DNA of 64,000 nucleotides, taken from assembly GCA_965275915.1 (NCBI GenBank), contig CBDHYI010000005.1, positions 372,001 through 436,000 of the forward strand. The letters are read 5' to 3'. The notes below the pieces were generated by a model. That model saw nothing but the letters and a program-made list of their open reading frames with translations, made no database searches and was not told where the DNA came from. The position numbers and the translations under genes are program-made. This stretch comes from JBDWFY01 sp965275915. Its GTDB lineage: Bacteria > Pseudomonadota > Alphaproteobacteria > Rhizobiales > Stappiaceae. Positions 33,968 through 43,078 of this stretch are shown in pieces (the first letter of the stretch is position 1; each line of letters starts with the position of its first letter).

Positions 33968-34450
33968 ATGTCAAACAGAAATACGATCGACCAGGAACTC
34001 ATTCGACAGCTGGCTACGCTGCTCGCCGAAACCGACCTTTCCGAAATAGAAGTCGAGCAGAAGGATCTTCGCGTCCGCGTTGCGCGTGAACGGACGGTGA
34101 TTGACGCGCCGGTTTATGCCGCAGCACCGCAGCCGGCACCGGCTGCAGTTGCGACCACGCCCGCTGCGCCGGTGGAGACGCCAGCTCCCCCAGCCCCGAA
34201 GGAACCGCCAAGCCAGGCCGGTGCACAGACATCGCCGATGGTTGGCACCGCCTATCTTTCGCCGGAACCGGGTGCAGCGCCTTTTATTGACGTCGGCAGC
34301 CAGGTCAAGGAAGGCCAGGCGCTCCTGATCATAGAGGCGATGAAAACCATGAACCAGATACCGGCGGAACGTTCAGGTACGATAACGGCCATCCTGATCG
34401 AAGACGGCCAGCCGGTGGAATTTGGCGAGCCTCTGGTCGTTATCGAGTAA
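33968..34450 (+). CDS. accB: Biotin carboxyl carrier protein of acetyl-CoA carboxylase
   Basis: Carries biotin between the biotin carboxylase and carboxyltransferase. The 160-aa protein has a short N-terminal helical part, a Pro/Ala-rich linker (residues 50-90) and the biotinyl domain with the attachment lysine in IIEAMKTMNQI (Lys126). The thumb loop between strands (SPEPGAAPFIDVG) is present, as in AccB rather than other biotin proteins. It precedes accC by 12 bases. Confidence 0.97.
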   Translation: MSNRNTIDQELIRQLATLLAETDLSEIEVEQKDLRVRVARERTVIDAPVYAAAPQPAPAAVATTPAAPVETPAPPAPKEPPSQAGAQTSPMVGTAYLSPEPGAAPFIDVGSQVKEGQALLIIEAMKTMNQIPAERSGTITAILIEDGQPVEFGEPLVVIE

Positions 34451-34462
34451 GGCGGGCATCGC

Positions 34463-35812
34463 ATGTTCTCAAAAATCCTGATTGCCAATCGCGGCGAAAT
34501 TGCCCTTCGCGTTCTCAGGGCCTGCAAGGAACTGGGCATTTCGACGGTTGCCGTGCATTCGACGGCGGATGCGGATGCGATGCATGTGCGTCTGGCTGAC
34601 GAAAGTGTCTGCATCGGCCCGCCCAGGGCAACGGACAGCTACCTCAATATTCCGCAGCTGCTGGCCGCCTGCGAGATTACAGGCGCCGATGCGGTGCACC
34701 CCGGATACGGTTTTCTGTCGGAAAACGCGCGCTTTGCGGAAATCCTCGAAGCTCACAATGTCCGCTTTATAGGCCCCAGTGCCGACCATATCCGGATCAT
34801 GGGTGATAAGATCGAAGCAAAACAGACGGCCGAGCGCCTGGGAATTCCGGTCGTTCCCGGGTCCGAGGGTGAAGTCAGGTCACTGGAAGAGGCGCGCAAA
34901 ATTGCAGAGTCGATCGGCTATCCGGTGCTGATCAAGGCGGCCTCCGGCGGTGGTGGTCGCGGAATGAAGGTTGCGTTGTCCGAGGAAGAGCTGGAAACCG
35001 CCGTTTCGACCGCGCGGACCGAGGCAAAGGCCGCATTTGACGACGATGCGCTTTACATGGAGAAATATCTCCAAAAGCCGCGACATATTGAAATTCAGGT
35101 TCTGGGCGACGGGCAGGGTAATGCGATCCACCTGGGCGAGCGTGACTGTTCCCTTCAAAGACGGCATCAGAAGATACTTGAGGAAGCCCCCTCACCGGCG
35201 CTGAATGCCGAACAGCGCGCCGAAATCGGCGGCATCGTTGCGAAAGCAATGGCCGATCTGGGTTATTCGGGCGTTGGAACCGTCGAGTTTCTTTATGAGG
35301 ACGGTGAGTTTTACTTTATCGAGATGAACACGCGCCTGCAGGTCGAACATCCGGTGACGGAGATGATCACCGGTATCGATCTTGTCAACGAGCAGATCCG
35401 CATCGCTTCCGGAGCCAGCCTGTCGTTCAAACAGGAGGACATCCACATGCACGGCCATGCGATCGAATGCCGTGTAAATGCGGAAAATCCCCGAACCTTT
35501 GCGCCATCGCCGGGAACCATCACCTACTATTATCCGCCGGGCGGTCTTGGGGTGCGTGTCGATTCCGGCGTTTATCAGGGCTACTCAATCCCGCCCTATT
35601 ATGACAGTCTGATTGGCAAGCTCATTGTTCACGGGCGCAACAGAGTCGAATGCCTGATGCGGCTACGGCGGTGTCTGGACGAGTTTGTTGTTGATGGCAT
35701 CGAAACCACGATTCCACTGTTCAGCGAACTGGTCGACAATCAGGACGTGGCAAACGGCATGTATAATATTCACTGGCTGGAAAAGTATCTCGCCGCTGCG
35801 GAAGATGCATAA
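34463..35812 (+). CDS. accC: Biotin carboxylase
   Basis: ATP-dependent carboxylation of the AccB biotin. The 449-aa protein has FSKILIANRGEIALRVLRAC, the glycine-rich lid KAASGGGGRGMK, the ERDCSLQRRHQK loop, EFLYEDGEFYFIEMNTRLQV with the metal-binding Glu residues and Arg, and EHPVTEMITGIDLV. All are canonical. Length is that of the stand-alone bacterial subunit. It is cotranscribed with accB and followed by aat. Confidence 0.97.
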   Translation: MFSKILIANRGEIALRVLRACKELGISTVAVHSTADADAMHVRLADESVCIGPPRATDSYLNIPQLLAACEITGADAVHPGYGFLSENARFAEILEAHNVRFIGPSADHIRIMGDKIEAKQTAERLGIPVVPGSEGEVRSLEEARKIAESIGYPVLIKAASGGGGRGMKVALSEEELETAVSTARTEAKAAFDDDALYMEKYLQKPRHIEIQVLGDGQGNAIHLGERDCSLQRRHQKILEEAPSPALNAEQRAEIGGIVAKAMADLGYSGVGTVEFLYEDGEFYFIEMNTRLQVEHPVTEMITGIDLVNEQIRIASGASLSFKQEDIHMHGHAIECRVNAENPRTFAPSPGTITYYYPPGGLGVRVDSGVYQGYSIPPYYDSLIGKLIVHGRNRVECLMRLRRCLDEFVVDGIETTIPLFSELVDNQDVANGMYNIHWLEKYLAAAEDA

Positions 35813-35839
35813 GATCACGACTCAGCTACCAGAGGATGA

Positions 35840-36520
35840 ATGTCCCGGTCTGACGACAACATCGTAATGGAAATAACACCGCAGGTCCTGCTGAAGGCCT
35901 ATGCGTGCGGTATATTTCCGATGGCCGAATCCGCCGACGATCCCGGACTGCATTGGATAGAACCGGTTCGACGCGGCATCATCCCGCTGAATCAGGTCCA
36001 CATTCCCCGCCGTCTCAAAAAAACGGTCCGGTCGAAGAAATTCGATGTCCGCATCGACAACAACTTTCAGGCGGTCATCGACGGTTGCGCAGCACCGGAT
36101 GCCGGCCGCCAGAAAACCTGGATCAACAGTCGAATTCGCAAACTCTACGGCGACCTGTACGAAATGGGCCATTGCCATACCGTTGAGACTTGGCGGGACG
36201 GAGAACTGGTCGGCGGGCTCTACGGCATTTCCCTGTGCGGAGCCTTTTACGGCGAAAGCATGTTTGCCCGCGAGAGGGACGCCTCGAAGGTCGCCCTCGT
36301 CCACCTGATCGGTCGGCTGATCTTCGGCGGATTCGCGTTGCTCGATACGCAATTCGTTACCGAACATCTCACCACCTTCGGTGCGATCGAAATTCCAAAA
36401 GGAGTCTACACCGATTTACTGGAGGATGCCCTGAAACATCAAGGTGACTTCTTTAAATTGCCCGAAGATGCGGGCGGCGAAGAATTGCTTGGAATAATCG
36501 AGGCATTTCAAGCAGATTAG
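35840..36520 (+). CDS. aat: Leucyl/phenylalanyl-tRNA--protein transferase
   Basis: Adds Leu or Phe to N-termini beginning with Lys or Arg, marking them for ClpAP. The 226-aa protein has AYACGIFPMAESADDPGLHW, PRRGIIPLNQVHIPRRLKKT-like RRGIIPLNQVHIPRRL, the core WINSRIRKLYGDLYEMGHCH and GGLYGISLCGAFYGESMF, and LLDTQFVTEHLTTFGAIEIP. An ATG ten codons in (MEITPQ) is also possible. It is the last core gene before the accessory block at 36.5-43.45 kb. Confidence 0.96.
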   Translation: MSRSDDNIVMEITPQVLLKAYACGIFPMAESADDPGLHWIEPVRRGIIPLNQVHIPRRLKKTVRSKKFDVRIDNNFQAVIDGCAAPDAGRQKTWINSRIRKLYGDLYEMGHCHTVETWRDGELVGGLYGISLCGAFYGESMFARERDASKVALVHLIGRLIFGGFALLDTQFVTEHLTTFGAIEIPKGVYTDLLEDALKHQGDFFKLPEDAGGEELLGIIEAFQAD

Positions 36521-36569
36521 GGTGTGGACCCATGGAACAGGTCGTCCACGCTGATTTTCAGATGAAGTC

Positions 36570-38018
36570 CTAAGTCGTCGCTTCCCGTAGGCCATGTGCA
36601 ACTGCTATTTCGAGAGTGACGCGAAACCACTTGTCTTCGGTAAATCCAAACCGTAAATCGCCATCTATCGCATTCAGGACGGACTTGGCCGTTGCGAGAC
36701 CAAGACCGGTTCCGCCCGTGCCCTTGCTTCGCGATTTCTCAATACGTTTGAACGGAAGAGAAATGGTGTCCCAATACTCTTCGGGAATTCCCGGCCCGGG
36801 ATCGTCAACCATGATGTGTACATGTGATCCGACCTGCTCAAGGCGAACTTCAGCCTTCCCACCAAAGCGCACAGCATTCCGGATTACATTCATGATCGCG
36901 CGCCGTAACGCGAAAGGACGTGCGTTTATCCAGATGCGAACCGGGGTTTGCGATGCGGCGTTTCCGTCTGTTTGTTCGAGGACATTTCGATAGGTAACGT
37001 TTTCCCCCAGATCGGCCGCATCGTCACAAGCCGATTGGACGAGGGATACAATGTCTACAACCTGAACCTCTTCGCGCTGATCCTCGCGTTTCAGAAACCG
37101 CATACTCTCGTCGATCATCACATCGATTTCTTCCAGATCGCGCAGCATGTCTTTCCGAACCTGATCGTCCCGGAGGGACTCCACATGCAGCCGCAGGCGC
37201 GTGAATGGCGTGTGCAGGTCATGCGACATTGCAGCCAGTTGATTGATCCGTTCGGCGTCCCGATCCTCGTTTGCCGACACAATTTCGGTCAATGCGCGTT
37301 CGACATCCCGAAATTCAGACAATCTTGCGCTTTGCGGCACGATTTGATCGGCATTTGCGTTACGGATCGCAGTCGCCAGTCCGCGAACTTTCCTCGACGT
37401 CCAAATTGCGCTCAGAACCGAAATGCCGATCAGTACAAGCACGGCGGCCATACACGCAGCATATACGAACCAAAGCGGTTGGCGGGCTGACCAGGCGTCT
37501 GTCTGGAAGGCAATCGCGATAGACCTGTCGAGATCTGCAATCAGCCGGAATTCATCAGGGGAGCGAGCTAAAGCCAGTGACAATTCCACAAAAAACTCTT
37601 CAGCGAATGTCAGCGAAGCCAGACGGGAAACCACTTCGGTCGACAGCCGATCTCCACTGCCGCGAATGCGAACGTTCAAAGGCCAGTCTGAACCGATGCG
37701 TTCGCTGGGGAGATCTATCGACTGTTCCACGCTCAACCCGTCATCAAGGAAGTCTCCTATCTTTCGGACCGAAATATCCAGATCGTTGGGCGGGTTCACG
37801 GATGGCGCGGATGTCAGATGAGAGGAGACGATTGCGAAAACCACCGTCCCTATGTATTCCGCTTGCACGACATCGGCCTGGTATTTGGCGTAGGTGCGGT
37901 GGAGATAAAATCCCGTCGCGGCGAAACCCGCCAGGACTGTTGCATTGACCAACAACAACCAGATCAATAGCGATCCCCGGCCCTTGAGAGCGCCGGAGTT
38001 TTCCTGTGGGTCGATCAT
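36570..38018 (-). CDS. Membrane sensor histidine kinase
   Basis: The 482-aa kinase has a membrane helix at about residues 17-38, a periplasmic sensor domain of about 140 residues, a second helix (183-206), a HAMP-like segment, the phospho-acceptor MSHDLHTPFTRLRLH (His266), and an HATPase domain with N-box IMNVIRNAVRFG, G1 DDPGPGIP and G2 GTGGTGLGLA. The H-box reads HDLHTP where HELRTP or HDLRTP is usual. The sensor domain is not one I recognise. It overlaps the response regulator by four bases. The neighbouring TRAP genes suggest it senses an organic acid, which is inference. Confidence 0.9.
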   Translation of the reverse strand: MIDPQENSGALKGRGSLLIWLLLVNATVLAGFAATGFYLHRTYAKYQADVVQAEYIGTVVFAIVSSHLTSAPSVNPPNDLDISVRKIGDFLDDGLSVEQSIDLPSERIGSDWPLNVRIRGSGDRLSTEVVSRLASLTFAEEFFVELSLALARSPDEFRLIADLDRSIAIAFQTDAWSARQPLWFVYAACMAAVLVLIGISVLSAIWTSRKVRGLATAIRNANADQIVPQSARLSEFRDVERALTEIVSANEDRDAERINQLAAMSHDLHTPFTRLRLHVESLRDDQVRKDMLRDLEEIDVMIDESMRFLKREDQREEVQVVDIVSLVQSACDDAADLGENVTYRNVLEQTDGNAASQTPVRIWINARPFALRRAIMNVIRNAVRFGGKAEVRLEQVGSHVHIMVDDPGPGIPEEYWDTISLPFKRIEKSRSKGTGGTGLGLATAKSVLNAIDGDLRFGFTEDKWFRVTLEIAVAHGLREATT

Positions 38019-38797
38019 TCGTTCGCATCGGAGGCGGATGCCGAAAACCTGTACCCCCTGCCCCAGACGGTTTTAATGATCTCGGGCTCAGCCTGGTTGC
38101 TTTCGATTTTCTTTCGCAGCCGACTGACCAGCAAGTCAATGCGCCGTTGAAGTGGATCATTCTCGCTATGGTAAATGAAATCGGATAATTGATCGCGAGA
38201 TAAAACTCTGCCCTGATGCTGAATCAGTACGGCAAGCAGACTGAACTCGCTGTCTGTAAGTGAAATCGTCTTCCCGTCCGATGTCTTCAGTTGGTGAGTG
38301 CGGAAGTTTAGCACGTAGTTTGCAAATCTTACATTTGCTGTGTCAAAGGTGGCCACAGGTGGCCCAAACGCTGCAACTCGCCGCAAAATCGCACGAATAC
38401 GGGCCAGAAGTTCGCGAGGGTTGAACGGTTTCCCAAGGTAATCGTCCGCGCCAAGTTCAAGCCCCAAAATCCGGTCAGTGTCATCGCGCATAGCCGTCAG
38501 CATTATCACCGGAAGGTCGCTCTTTGCGCGAACCTTTCTAAGGATCGAGTGCCCATCTTCTCCCGGGAGCATGATGTCCAGTACGACACACGAAACGTTC
38601 CACTTCGCAAGGGCATCATACGCCTCCGAAGCGTTTCCGGCCGTTGTCACACGAAGATTGAACTGACCAAGAAAGCGCTTGATCAGCCTCAATACTTCAG
38701 GATCGTCATCGACGACGAGAATATGTGGGCTTTCCTCCAGTCTTCGCTCCCCCCAGTCTTCGCGCCCCTTTGCCTCCCGTCTGACATTATGACACAA
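38015..38797 (-). CDS. OmpR-family response regulator
   Basis: The receiver domain shows ILVVDDDPEVLRL, the phosphorylation site VVLDIMLPGEDG (about Asp74), the switch Thr in IMLTAMRDD and Lys in LGKPFNPREL; the winged-helix domain ends VWGRGYRFSA with RIDLLVSRLRKKIE as recognition part. No ATG precedes the receiver domain in frame; TTG at 38797 gives 260 aa and may be the start, though a rarer internal start closer to EESPHILVV cannot be excluded. It is divergent from a solute-binding protein gene, 67 bases away. Confidence 0.88.
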   Translation of the reverse strand: MCHNVRREAKGREDWGERRLEESPHILVVDDDPEVLRLIKRFLGQFNLRVTTAGNASEAYDALAKWNVSCVVLDIMLPGEDGHSILRKVRAKSDLPVIMLTAMRDDTDRILGLELGADDYLGKPFNPRELLARIRAILRRVAAFGPPVATFDTANVRFANYVLNFRTHQLKTSDGKTISLTDSEFSLLAVLIQHQGRVLSRDQLSDFIYHSENDPLQRRIDLLVSRLRKKIESNQAEPEIIKTVWGRGYRFSASASDANE

Positions 38798-38864
38798 TAT
38801 TTTTCGGTCAGCGTGCGGGGGTCGGACTATTCTGCGATCTTTTTTGTATCATTATGTAGCATCG

Positions 38865-39854
38865 ATGTGGGTTACCCGGATCGTTCCTTGCCTTGCGTTT
38901 CTGGTGTGCCTGAGCGTCGCAGGCTCCGCGCTCTCTCTGGAAATCCGCGTTGGCCACAACGCGCCTACCAATGACCCGCGTCACCAGTCGCTGAAGGATT
39001 TCGCCAGGCGCGTTGCTGTGCTGTCGAATGGAGAGATGTCCGTAAAAATCTTTCCTGCCAACACGATCGGAAAGGACCACGAACGTCTGGAATTGATGCA
39101 GTCCGGCCTGCTGGAAATGTCGCTGACCGGCGAGATACTTGCCAATTTCGACAGCCGCTGGTCGATCATTTCCATGCCGTACCTGTGGCGTGATCAGGCA
39201 CATATTCGCCGCTTCCTCAACAGTGATATTGCAGCGCGATGGAAAGCGGAAACAGCGCAGACTCACGGTTTGGTCTTGTTCGGCTTTCTGGAGCGCTCGC
39301 CACGTGTTTTGACCACGCGTGAAACCAGAGTGACCGGAATTCAGGACCTTACCGGGCTTCGCATTCGGGTGCCTCAAATTCCGGTCTATGTCGATACATG
39401 GCGGGCCTTTGACGTGGTTCCAACTCCCATGTCGTCATCTGATTTTTATTCGGCTCTTGAAGAAGGGCGGATTGACGGCATGGAAAACCCGCTTGAGGTC
39501 ATGTCTGCATGGCGCATCCACGAAGTTTCCAAGTACATATCTTTGACCGATCACATGCTGACAAGCCTGTTTCTTGTTGCGTCGAAGACTTTCACCGAGT
39601 CATTGACAGAAAGGCAATTACAAATCCTGGAGCAAGCCGCGAAAGAAACCGAGGTGCTGCATGCCCAGAGAATGCAGGATCTCAAACACATAATGTTGCG
39701 CAATCTGGCCGCGCGTGGAATGGAAATTATCGAAGCGCCCGACACCGAAGCGTTGAAGCAGGCTGCCTTGCCCGTGCACCAAAAGTATATGACCGCGTTC
39801 GGCAGCGAAGCCTACGATTTTATTCAGCAATCCTCATCCTCGGAAGATCCATAA
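38865..39854 (+). CDS. TRAP-type solute-binding protein, DctP family (orphan copy)
   Basis: The 329-aa precursor has a signal peptide (IVPCLAFLVCLSVAGSALS) and the DctP fold: LEIRVGHNAPTNDPRHQSL, FPANTIGKDHERLELMQSG, LTGLRIRVPQIPVYVDTW with the Arg that binds carboxylates, and SDFYSALEEGRIDGMENPL. It has no permease of its own immediately after it: 169 bases later begins a second DctP-type gene that leads the permease genes. Its position opposite the two-component system suggests that it could present ligand to the kinase. The start ATG at 38865 follows a TTG that would add seven residues. Confidence 0.88.
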   Translation: MWVTRIVPCLAFLVCLSVAGSALSLEIRVGHNAPTNDPRHQSLKDFARRVAVLSNGEMSVKIFPANTIGKDHERLELMQSGLLEMSLTGEILANFDSRWSIISMPYLWRDQAHIRRFLNSDIAARWKAETAQTHGLVLFGFLERSPRVLTTRETRVTGIQDLTGLRIRVPQIPVYVDTWRAFDVVPTPMSSSDFYSALEEGRIDGMENPLEVMSAWRIHEVSKYISLTDHMLTSLFLVASKTFTESLTERQLQILEQAAKETEVLHAQRMQDLKHIMLRNLAARGMEIIEAPDTEALKQAALPVHQKYMTAFGSEAYDFIQQSSSSEDP

Positions 39855-40023
39855 TGGCTGGTCTCATGCCCGCCCGTGTACATCTCGATACAGTTTGACA
39901 GCTGTTCGGCTACGGCGTCACTGAGGCATTCTTTGTCCCGTCAGCGTTCGTCAGGTGCGACCAATTGCTGTGCGAAGGCACTTGGTCCCCCCTGTCCTGG
40001 ACGCACGGAACAGGGAGGACGAT

Positions 40024-41058
40024 ATGACCGTCAGAGAACTAGCCACCACCGTATTTGCCATCGCAGCTCTTGCATGTGCAGCGACTGCGGCGACCGCCCA
40101 AACCACTCTCAAAGTCCAGACATCCACGCAATCGGGCGGATACTCGTTCGACTACCTTAAGGACAACTGGATACCCCGCCTTGAAGCGATGAGCGGAGGC
40201 GACCTCACGATTGAGTTCTTCCCGATCAACTCGATCGTAGACCGGAAAGAGACGCCGGAAGCGGTTATGGCGGGTGTCCTCAGCGGAGACTTGACGTCGG
40301 TAGCGTACTTCTCCGGCCGCAACCCGGCCTTTGCAATCTTGGGTGACATGATTGCCGGGTACGACACGCCCGAGCAGATCCAGACGTTCTGCCGTCATGG
40401 AGGTGGGCGCGATGCGCTGCAGGAGCTTTGGGAGGCGACACTCCCCGGTGCGATCCATGTGGTCGGCTGTGGCCCGGTGTCGAAAGAAGCTCTGGTCTCC
40501 AAAGTGCCGATCCGCGGTGTCGCAGACCTGGAGGGGCTTAAGATCCGATCGCCATCCGGCCTTGCCGCAACGGTCTTCAAAGCAGCAGGTGCGGCACCGG
40601 CTTCGATCCCGTTCTCCGACGTTTTTACGTCGCTGGAGAAAGGCGTCATCGATGCCGCTGACGCATCGGCATACGCCAACAACGATGCCAATGGCTTCCA
40701 TCAGATCGCAACATACCCGCTTTACCCAGGCATTCACTCTATGGCGATCCACCAGTTCACGATCAACAAGGAACAGTGGAACTCGATGACCGACGCTCAG
40801 CGTCTGGTGCTCGAGACCTGGTTCTACGCCGCCTACGATGATCTTCGTCGGCAACTTGACCTCCAGGACAAAGCTCTGGTGTCCCGTGACACTGCTCAAG
40901 GTGAAATCGAAGTGATCAACTGGCCGCTCCAAGAACGCAACAAGTTCCGCGACATTGCGTCCGGCGCCTGGGAAGAAACAGCCGATAAATCGCCCGAGGC
41001 CCGCGCCGCGTTGGACGCGCACTACAAGTACATGCGGATGATCGGACTCCTCCAGTGA
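40024..41058 (+). CDS. TRAP transporter solute-binding protein, DctP family
   Basis: The 344-aa precursor has a signal peptide (TTVFAIAALACAATAATAQ) and the DctP plan: LKVQTSTQSGGYSFDYL, IEFFPINSIVDRKETPEAV, LEGLKIRSPSGLAATVFKA with the conserved Arg, PFSDVFTSLEKGVIDAADAS. The FcbT/TakP branch of DctP, which binds keto or aromatic acids, often has this GLKIRSP...GxIDA pattern; the ligand is undetermined. GGGAGGA precedes the ATG. It is followed 61 bases on by the small permease subunit. Confidence 0.92.
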   Translation: MTVRELATTVFAIAALACAATAATAQTTLKVQTSTQSGGYSFDYLKDNWIPRLEAMSGGDLTIEFFPINSIVDRKETPEAVMAGVLSGDLTSVAYFSGRNPAFAILGDMIAGYDTPEQIQTFCRHGGGRDALQELWEATLPGAIHVVGCGPVSKEALVSKVPIRGVADLEGLKIRSPSGLAATVFKAAGAAPASIPFSDVFTSLEKGVIDAADASAYANNDANGFHQIATYPLYPGIHSMAIHQFTINKEQWNSMTDAQRLVLETWFYAAYDDLRRQLDLQDKALVSRDTAQGEIEVINWPLQERNKFRDIASGAWEETADKSPEARAALDAHYKYMRMIGLLQ

Positions 41059-41119
41059 TGAGGCAAAGAGCATCAGACCGGCGTCCACTGCCGGTCTGAC
41101 ATTTGTTTGGGAGGAGGTT

Positions 41120-41632
41120 ATGCAAGGATTCGCTCAGAGAGTGAGCCGCGTCAGCGTCTTTCTAGGGATGGCTTGCGGCCCATTCTATCTCGCAGCTATC
41201 GCACTTTCGGTGTACGAAGTTTTCATGCGCTATGCGCTTGGCGCGCCAACGTCATGGACGTCAGAAACCATCATGATGCTGGTGGCGACGGCCTGGCTCA
41301 TGTGCGTTGGTGCTGTCACCCAGCAAAGAAGACACATCACCGTCACCACGATGGAGCTCCTTGTTGGCCAGGAGCTTTGGAACCGGCTGACCAAAGCCGC
41401 AATCCTGTTGTCGATGCTGGCTGTTCTTGGCCTCATCATCACGCTCTGGGATCCGATGGTGAAGGTTCTGACCACGATGCAGACCACCGGCAGCGCCTTC
41501 GATCCACCGTCTCCGACATACGTCAAGACAGTGTTCGTGCTTGCGGCCTGCCTCTATTTTCTGCAGCTTCTTGCCAATCTGGTAACGCCAGCAAAACGCA
41601 CCGGCGAGCCCACGGAGATAATTGTTGAGTGA
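41120..41632 (+). CDS. TRAP transporter small permease (DctQ-like)
   Basis: The 170-aa protein has four membrane helices (about residues 20-40, 50-72, 92-112 and 135-155) and the DctQ pattern YEVFMRYALGAPTSWTSETI and WLMCVGAVTQQRRHITV. It pairs with the large subunit to form the membrane part of a sodium-driven TRAP transporter. Its stop overlaps the DctM start (TGATG). Confidence 0.92.
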   Translation: MQGFAQRVSRVSVFLGMACGPFYLAAIALSVYEVFMRYALGAPTSWTSETIMMLVATAWLMCVGAVTQQRRHITVTTMELLVGQELWNRLTKAAILLSMLAVLGLIITLWDPMVKVLTTMQTTGSAFDPPSPTYVKTVFVLAACLYFLQLLANLVTPAKRTGEPTEIIVE

Positions 41633-42939
41633 TGGGTATTGAGCTCATCACATTGGCGATTGTCGTTTCGCTCTTTGCACTTATGGCGATCGGGGTGCCG
41701 CTCGGCACCTCGACGCTTCTGATTTCCGTTGTAGCGGCTGTCCTGGCGTTTGGAAGCAACGGATTCATTCTGGTCTCGTCAAATGTCGTGAAAGTCATGG
41801 ACAAACAGGCACTTATTGCCGTGCCGTTCTTCGTCTTCATGGCCAACATCATGGAGCGATCGGGGGTGGCGAAGGAGTTATTCAACTCCATGGCCATTCT
41901 TGGCGGACAAATGCGCGGTGGTGTTGCTGTCCAGACGTGCCTGGTCGCCGTGGTACTGGCAGCCATGTCGGGGATCGTCGGTGGTGAAATCGTTCTGCTG
42001 GGCCTGATAGCGCTGCCGCAATTGTTCCGCCTCGGTTATGACCGCAAGCTGTCCATCGGAGTGCTTTGCGCATCCGGTTCGCTGGCGACACTGATCCCGC
42101 CAAGCGTGGTTCTGATCGTTTACGGTGCGGAGGCGGGTGTATCGGTCAAAGACCTGTTTACCGCCGGGATCGGACCGGGAATTCTCCTGGCGAGCCTTTA
42201 TGTGACCTATGTGTTGATCCGTGTACACCTGAACCCCGCAATGGGCCCGGCGTACGACGAACCTGAAGCGCAACTGCCGTTCACGCAGCGGCTGCGTCAC
42301 CTTAAGGGGCTCATTCTGCCGTTTCTGCTGATCTTCGGTGTCCTTGGCTCGATATACGGTGGCATCGCCACAGTGACGGAGTCAGCCGCGATCGGTGCGG
42401 TTGGTTCCCTGATTGTCGCCGCCGCCCGGCAGGAACTGACCGTGAGAGGACTGCGGGAGGCGCTTTGGGCGACGACGCTGACCACCGGGTCGATCCTCTG
42501 GCTGATCATTGGCGCGGTGTCACTGGTAGGTATTTACAACTTGCTGGGCGGCACACGTTTCCTCGGAGGATTGCTTTCCGGACTGGATGTGGCTCCAATC
42601 GTTGTGATCATCATCATGATGCTGATCATCTTCTTCCTCGGCACATTCCTCGAGTGGATCGCCATCGTCTTCATTACCGTACCGGTATTTGCACCGGTGG
42701 TCGTTCAACTTGGCTATGACCCGGTTTGGTTCGGCATCCTGTTCGCAATGAACATTCAGATCTACATGTTGTCACCGCCCTTCGGCCCGGCCTGTTTCTA
42801 TCTGAAAAGCGTGGCACCCAAGGATGTGACGCTGCAGGAGATCTTCCTGGCCGTACTTCCGTTTATCGCATTGCAAATCGTTGGTTTGGCGCTGGTCATG
42901 GCCTTTCCGGAGATCTCGCTTTGGCTTACCGGGCGCTGA
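41632..42939 (+). CDS. TRAP transporter large permease (DctM-like)
   Basis: The 435-aa membrane protein has about 12 helices and DctM landmarks: ALIAVPFFVFMANIMERSG, AAMSGIVGGEIVLLG, the first hairpin SGSLATLIPPSVVLIVYG and the second near VTESAAIGAVGSLIVA, plus FLGTFLEWIAIVFITVPVF. These two hairpin regions form the substrate and sodium sites. The ATG at 41632 overlaps the DctQ stop; a GTG at 41629 is an alternative. A 41-aa membrane protein follows 13 bases later. Confidence 0.93.
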   Translation: MGIELITLAIVVSLFALMAIGVPLGTSTLLISVVAAVLAFGSNGFILVSSNVVKVMDKQALIAVPFFVFMANIMERSGVAKELFNSMAILGGQMRGGVAVQTCLVAVVLAAMSGIVGGEIVLLGLIALPQLFRLGYDRKLSIGVLCASGSLATLIPPSVVLIVYGAEAGVSVKDLFTAGIGPGILLASLYVTYVLIRVHLNPAMGPAYDEPEAQLPFTQRLRHLKGLILPFLLIFGVLGSIYGGIATVTESAAIGAVGSLIVAAARQELTVRGLREALWATTLTTGSILWLIIGAVSLVGIYNLLGGTRFLGGLLSGLDVAPIVVIIIMMLIIFFLGTFLEWIAIVFITVPVFAPVVVQLGYDPVWFGILFAMNIQIYMLSPPFGPACFYLKSVAPKDVTLQEIFLAVLPFIALQIVGLALVMAFPEISLWLTGR

Positions 42940-42952
42940 CTGGGAGGATCAA

Positions 42953-43078
42953 ATGGACTGGAATGAAAAAGACAACCTGGACATTCACCGCTTCGGCTGG
43001 TGGCCTGAACTGTTCGGAGCAACGGGCGTAGCGCTGCTCATCTGGTTCCTGGTTGCCTTTGCTCGGGGGTCCGTCTGA
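42953..43078 (+). CDS. Small one-helix membrane protein in the TRAP operon, 41 aa
   Basis: The reading frame gives a hydrophilic start MDWNEKDNLDIHRFGWWPEL followed by one membrane helix (GATGVALLIWFLVAFA) and a short RGSV tail. A strong ribosome site (GGGAGGA) lies five to six bases before the ATG, and the stop TGA directly abuts the ATG of the dehydrogenase fragment, so it sits in a translationally coupled run. I do not recognise a family. It may be a third subunit or stabiliser of the TRAP permease; this is inference from position. Confidence 0.7.
   Translation: MDWNEKDNLDIHRFGWWPELFGATGVALLIWFLVAFARGSV

Noticed and set aside
36521..36569. Possible attachment-site duplicate of the tRNA-Arg 3' end next to aat
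   Set aside because: No stretch resembling the tRNA 3' end was found; only an imperfect inverted repeat GTGGAC / GTCCAC without a T-tract.
40039..41088. A 349-codon minus-strand frame across the TRAP binding protein
   Set aside because: Shadow of the DctP-type gene, which has a signal peptide, ribosome site and family motifs.
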